Positions 61,554 through 64,000 of a DNA stretch of 64,000 nt are shown here, piece after piece (position 1 is the stretch's first letter; each line of letters starts with the position of its first letter). The notes beneath the pieces are model-generated. The model saw only the letters and a list, made by a program, of their open reading frames with translations. It was not told the origin of the DNA and searched no databases. The position numbers and the translations under genes are program-made. Source of the DNA: Myxococcales bacterium (lineage in GTDB: Bacteria > Myxococcota_A > Bradymonadia > UBA7976 > UBA1532); NCBI GenBank assembly GCA_020633555.1, contig JACKDL010000017.1:1-64000 (forward strand), in the 5' to 3' direction.

Positions 61554-63446
61554 GTGTCCCAGTCACCTTCGACCGACGGCCTGGCCACGGAGCCCACCGA
61601 CACGGGCCCGCTGGTGGTGCGGTGGACCTGCGCGGGCTGTGGTGGATCGGCGGTCGGTCCCATCTGCAGCGGCTGCGGTCGCCGCCGCCTCACCGACGGC
61701 ACGGCCTGGCCCGAGGCCGGCGAGGTCCTCCAGACCGATGAGGGGCCTGTCCGGTTGTTGACCCGCCGCCCCCTGGCGGCCGACGGGGCGCGCTTCGACG
61801 GGATCCTCCGCGGGCAGCCCTGCGCGGTGCTGGTGACGGCGACCCAGGACCCCGAAGATCTGCATGGCTGGTGGGCGACGGCCGCCGAGCGAGCGCCCGG
61901 CCTGATCGAGCCCGTCCGGTGGACGGGGACCGCGGGCGCCTGGCGGCTGTCGGTGGTCCCGGCGGTCACGGGCCCCACCCTTGCCGACGGCCTGGCGGCC
62001 CTGCGGGAAGGCGGCGTCGCCGACTTCAGGCAGCTCAACGCGGCCATTGAGCGTTGGATCCTGCCCTTGGTGGATGCGCTCGCGCGTGTCCATGATCGCG
62101 GCCAGGTGTTGGGCCTCGACGATCCCGAGGATCTGCGCTGGGTCAACGACGCGCTGACCCTCGCAGCCCCGCCGCCGCGGCCCGGAGCAGCCACCCGACG
62201 CCAGGTGCGTGGCTTCTCGAGCCCCGAACACCTGGGGCACTGCGGTGGCGTCATCGATGCACGCTCGGACGTCTTCTTCGCGGGGTTGGCGCTCTACTAC
62301 CTGCTGGCGCGGGTGCCGCCCATCGAAGAGGCGAGCGACTTCGATCACGCGCTGCCGCCGCCCCATGTCTACCGCGACGAGCTCCCGCCCGAGCTCTGCG
62401 CCGTGGCACGTCGAGCGGTCTCGCCGCTGCCCGATCGGCGCTACGCCGACGCGCGGGCCCTGTTGGCCGCACTGCGTACCGCGCTGCGTGTGGCACGCCG
62501 GCGCGTCGAGACGCCGCTCCAGCGGGTCAGGCTCGACATCGGCCAGGAGCGCCACATCGGGGTGCTGAAGGGTCAGTACGCCCCCATCAACCAGGACGAC
62601 CTGTTCATCGGGTTCCACGCCCCCTCTGGCATCGGCCTCTTCGTGGTCAGCGATGGCGTGAGCATCTCGGAGCACGGCTCGGGCGATCTGGCCAGCGGGT
62701 GCGTGAAGGCGGCGGCGGTGTCCACCTGGCAGGCCGTGCTGGAAGGTCGCCCGGGCGAGACGAACGTCGACGAAGACATCACCCTCGACGGCCTCGACGA
62801 GGTGGATCCGGCGCTGCCGGAGAACGAGGCGGGCCGCCGCGCGGTGTTGAAGGCCATGATCCAGTCGGGCAACGCCCGCATCGCGCAGCTCGTGCACCGC
62901 AGCATGCCGCGGTTCGTCGGTCCACCCGAGGGCATCATGGCAGCCACCACCGTCGCGGCGCTGCTCGAAGGCAACCAGGCGACCTTGATGTCCATTGGTG
63001 ACAGCCGCATCTACCTGGTGCGGGACGGGCACATCGCCTCGCTCATGGTGGATCACGACCTGGGCACCCAGCTCATGCGCATGGGGCACCCCCCGCGGGT
63101 GGCGCGCTCCGCGCCCTCGGCTGCGGCGCTCATCCGCTGTGTGGGCGAGTTCGAGAAGGACGCCGAGGATCACCTGATCCCCGCCGATCTGAAGCCTGAG
63201 TTTCGGCGCATGAGCCTCTTGCCCGGCGACGCGCTGCTCCTCTGCTCGGACGGCATCCCCGACTACGCCGGCTACGACGAGGCCGACGCCGAGGATCGCA
63301 TGCGCGAGATCGTCGAGACCGCCCCTGGCGCCCGCTGGGCAGCCTTCGAGCTGATGGTGTTGGCCAACCGGGGTGGGGGCGGCGACAACATCTCCTGCAT
63401 CGTGATCCGCGTCGGGGCCGACGAGCAGGGGCTCTCGGCGCCATGA
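61554..63446 (+). CDS. zinc-ribbon / pseudokinase / PP2C phosphatase fusion
   Basis: 630 aa. Zinc ribbon CAGC...CSGC (C26, C29, C38, C41). Residues ~60-310 keep a kinase outline (VHDRGQVLGLDDPEDLRWV where HRDLKPEN should be; GFSSPEHL like APE; ARSDVFFAGLALYYLLARVPP like subdomain IX) but lack the HRD Asp-Lys-Asn set, DFG and the Gly loop, so a pseudokinase. Residues ~335-620 are PP2C: NQDDLFIGF (~346), VVSDGVS (D367), GDSRIYL (482), SDGIPDY and GGDNISCIV. A GTG start at 61554 has a GAGGGAG site. Followed by a vWA-like gene overlapping by four bases. Confidence 0.85.
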   Translation: MSQSPSTDGLATEPTDTGPLVVRWTCAGCGGSAVGPICSGCGRRRLTDGTAWPEAGEVLQTDEGPVRLLTRRPLAADGARFDGILRGQPCAVLVTATQDPEDLHGWWATAAERAPGLIEPVRWTGTAGAWRLSVVPAVTGPTLADGLAALREGGVADFRQLNAAIERWILPLVDALARVHDRGQVLGLDDPEDLRWVNDALTLAAPPPRPGAATRRQVRGFSSPEHLGHCGGVIDARSDVFFAGLALYYLLARVPPIEEASDFDHALPPPHVYRDELPPELCAVARRAVSPLPDRRYADARALLAALRTALRVARRRVETPLQRVRLDIGQERHIGVLKGQYAPINQDDLFIGFHAPSGIGLFVVSDGVSISEHGSGDLASGCVKAAAVSTWQAVLEGRPGETNVDEDITLDGLDEVDPALPENEAGRRAVLKAMIQSGNARIAQLVHRSMPRFVGPPEGIMAATTVAALLEGNQATLMSIGDSRIYLVRDGHIASLMVDHDLGTQLMRMGHPPRVARSAPSAAALIRCVGEFEKDAEDHLIPADLKPEFRRMSLLPGDALLLCSDGIPDYAGYDEADAEDRMREIVETAPGARWAAFELMVLANRGGGGDNISCIVIRVGADEQGLSAP

Positions 63447-64000
63447 GTACGCCGCGCCCGCCCCGGCTGACGGGGCACCTGACGCCCGCCATCGCGCGGT
63501 CGGGCGAGCCCTCGGTGGTCCACGCTGCGATTCGGGTCGAGGCGGGGGATGGGCCGGCGCGGCCGGTGGACCTGTTCGTCGCTCGCGTAGAGCCGGCGGC
63601 GCCGGCGGTGACGGCGGCCCTCGAGGCGGGTCTGCGCGGCCTCCCGGTCACCACGCTGAGCCCCGAGGGGGCCCGATCCGGCTGTCGCTTCACCGGCCCC
63701 GGCTTCGGCACCCAGCGGGCGGCGCTCGAGGCGCTGCTCGAGCACCCGCAGGTCGAGCGAAACAACCCGGCTCACCTGCTGTTGGTGGTGGGGGGCGTGG
63801 GCCTCGAGGCCCCGGAGCCGCTGCTGGATGTGGCCGCCGTGCTGGCCGAGCGAGGGTGGGGGGTCGACCTCATCGTCACCCACGCTGCCGCTGAGTTGAG
63901 CCTGTTGGGCCAGGTGGCCGCGGTGGGGCGCGGTGAGGTGATCTTCCAGGATCGCCTCGACGACGAGGCGCTGGCCCGGCGGGTGCGCGAGCTGCGCACG
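63443..64000 (+). CDS. vWA-like protein without visible MIDAS, truncated by window edge
   Basis: 186 codons visible, open to the last base. ATG 63443 overlaps the fusion stop (ATGA). HLLLVVGGVGLEAPEPLLDVAAVLAERGWGVDLIVTHAA and a final EVIFQDRLDDEALARRVREL match the second half of a vWA fold, and VDLFVARVEPAAPA stands where DxSxS should be; the MIDAS is therefore degenerate. It was not given as an ORF because it runs off the end. It probably works with the preceding protein, as in TerY-P-type triads. Confidence 0.6.
   Translation, partial: MSTPRPPRLTGHLTPAIARSGEPSVVHAAIRVEAGDGPARPVDLFVARVEPAAPAVTAALEAGLRGLPVTTLSPEGARSGCRFTGPGFGTQRAALEALLEHPQVERNNPAHLLLVVGGVGLEAPEPLLDVAAVLAERGWGVDLIVTHAAAELSLLGQVAAVGRGEVIFQDRLDDEALARRVRELRT

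Overview
The window is about 64 kb of very GC-rich, gene-dense DNA. It has Gram-negative hallmarks: an LpxC-type lipid A enzyme, a FadL/OmpP1-type outer-membrane protein and many lipoprotein signal peptides. The richness in Ser/Thr kinase-like proteins, PP2C phosphatases, TPR, PEGA and MopE-type metal-binding motifs, and Cys-rich secreted proteins points to Myxococcota or a related former deltaproteobacterial lineage. That placement is an inference. I found no rRNA, tRNA, insertion sequence or CRISPR array, and no gap above 300 bases without a gene.

Layout. 1-11.3 kb is mostly metabolic: the C-terminus of a 2-oxoacid dehydrogenase E2, lipB, lipA, an aminotransferase, an SLC12-like transporter, a YbaK-type deacylase, a MopE-motif lipoprotein, a CrtI-like oxidoreductase and an ArfB-like factor. 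11.3-13.8 kb holds one large gene with the active-site motifs of a phosphatidylinositol-kinase-fold enzyme and looser codon use. 13.9-19.2 kb has a 2OG-Fe(II) oxygenase, a UPF1-like helicase, a FadL-like protein and ttcA, packed with overlaps. 19.26-24.47 kb is a tight accessory operon: a DUF3800-like protein, a sigma-70-like protein, a 30-codon coupled ORF, an unrecognised 330-aa protein and an 829-aa protein with a Lon-like Ser/Lys protease domain but no AAA+ domain. 24.5-32.7 kb has GNAT, secreted proteins, a split YeeE/YedE transporter, a membrane spermidine-synthase-like protein and a nucleotidyltransferase pair. 32.7-41.9 kb is a MoxR/DUF58/Bat operon on the minus strand (eight genes). 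42-50.7 kb has a DUF1844/HtrA group, HU, an alpha/beta hydrolase, an FGE-like lipoprotein, lpxC and pabB.

50.7-64 kb is rich in signalling genes: an exported TldD-like protease with a PP2C phosphatase and a PEGA protein; a 1136-aa zinc-ribbon/kinase-like/TPR protein whose DFG aspartate is missing; a MerR-TPR regulator; a winged-helix-like protein; and at the edge a zinc-ribbon/pseudokinase/PP2C fusion followed by a truncated vWA-like protein, which recalls the kinase-PP2C-vWA (TerY-P) triads.

The best candidates for undescribed biology are the sigma/Lon-like operon (19.26-24.47 kb), the PI-kinase-like protein (11.3-13.8 kb) and the pseudokinase-PP2C/vWA unit (61.55-64 kb). Functions there are inferred from motifs read by eye; no database search was run.
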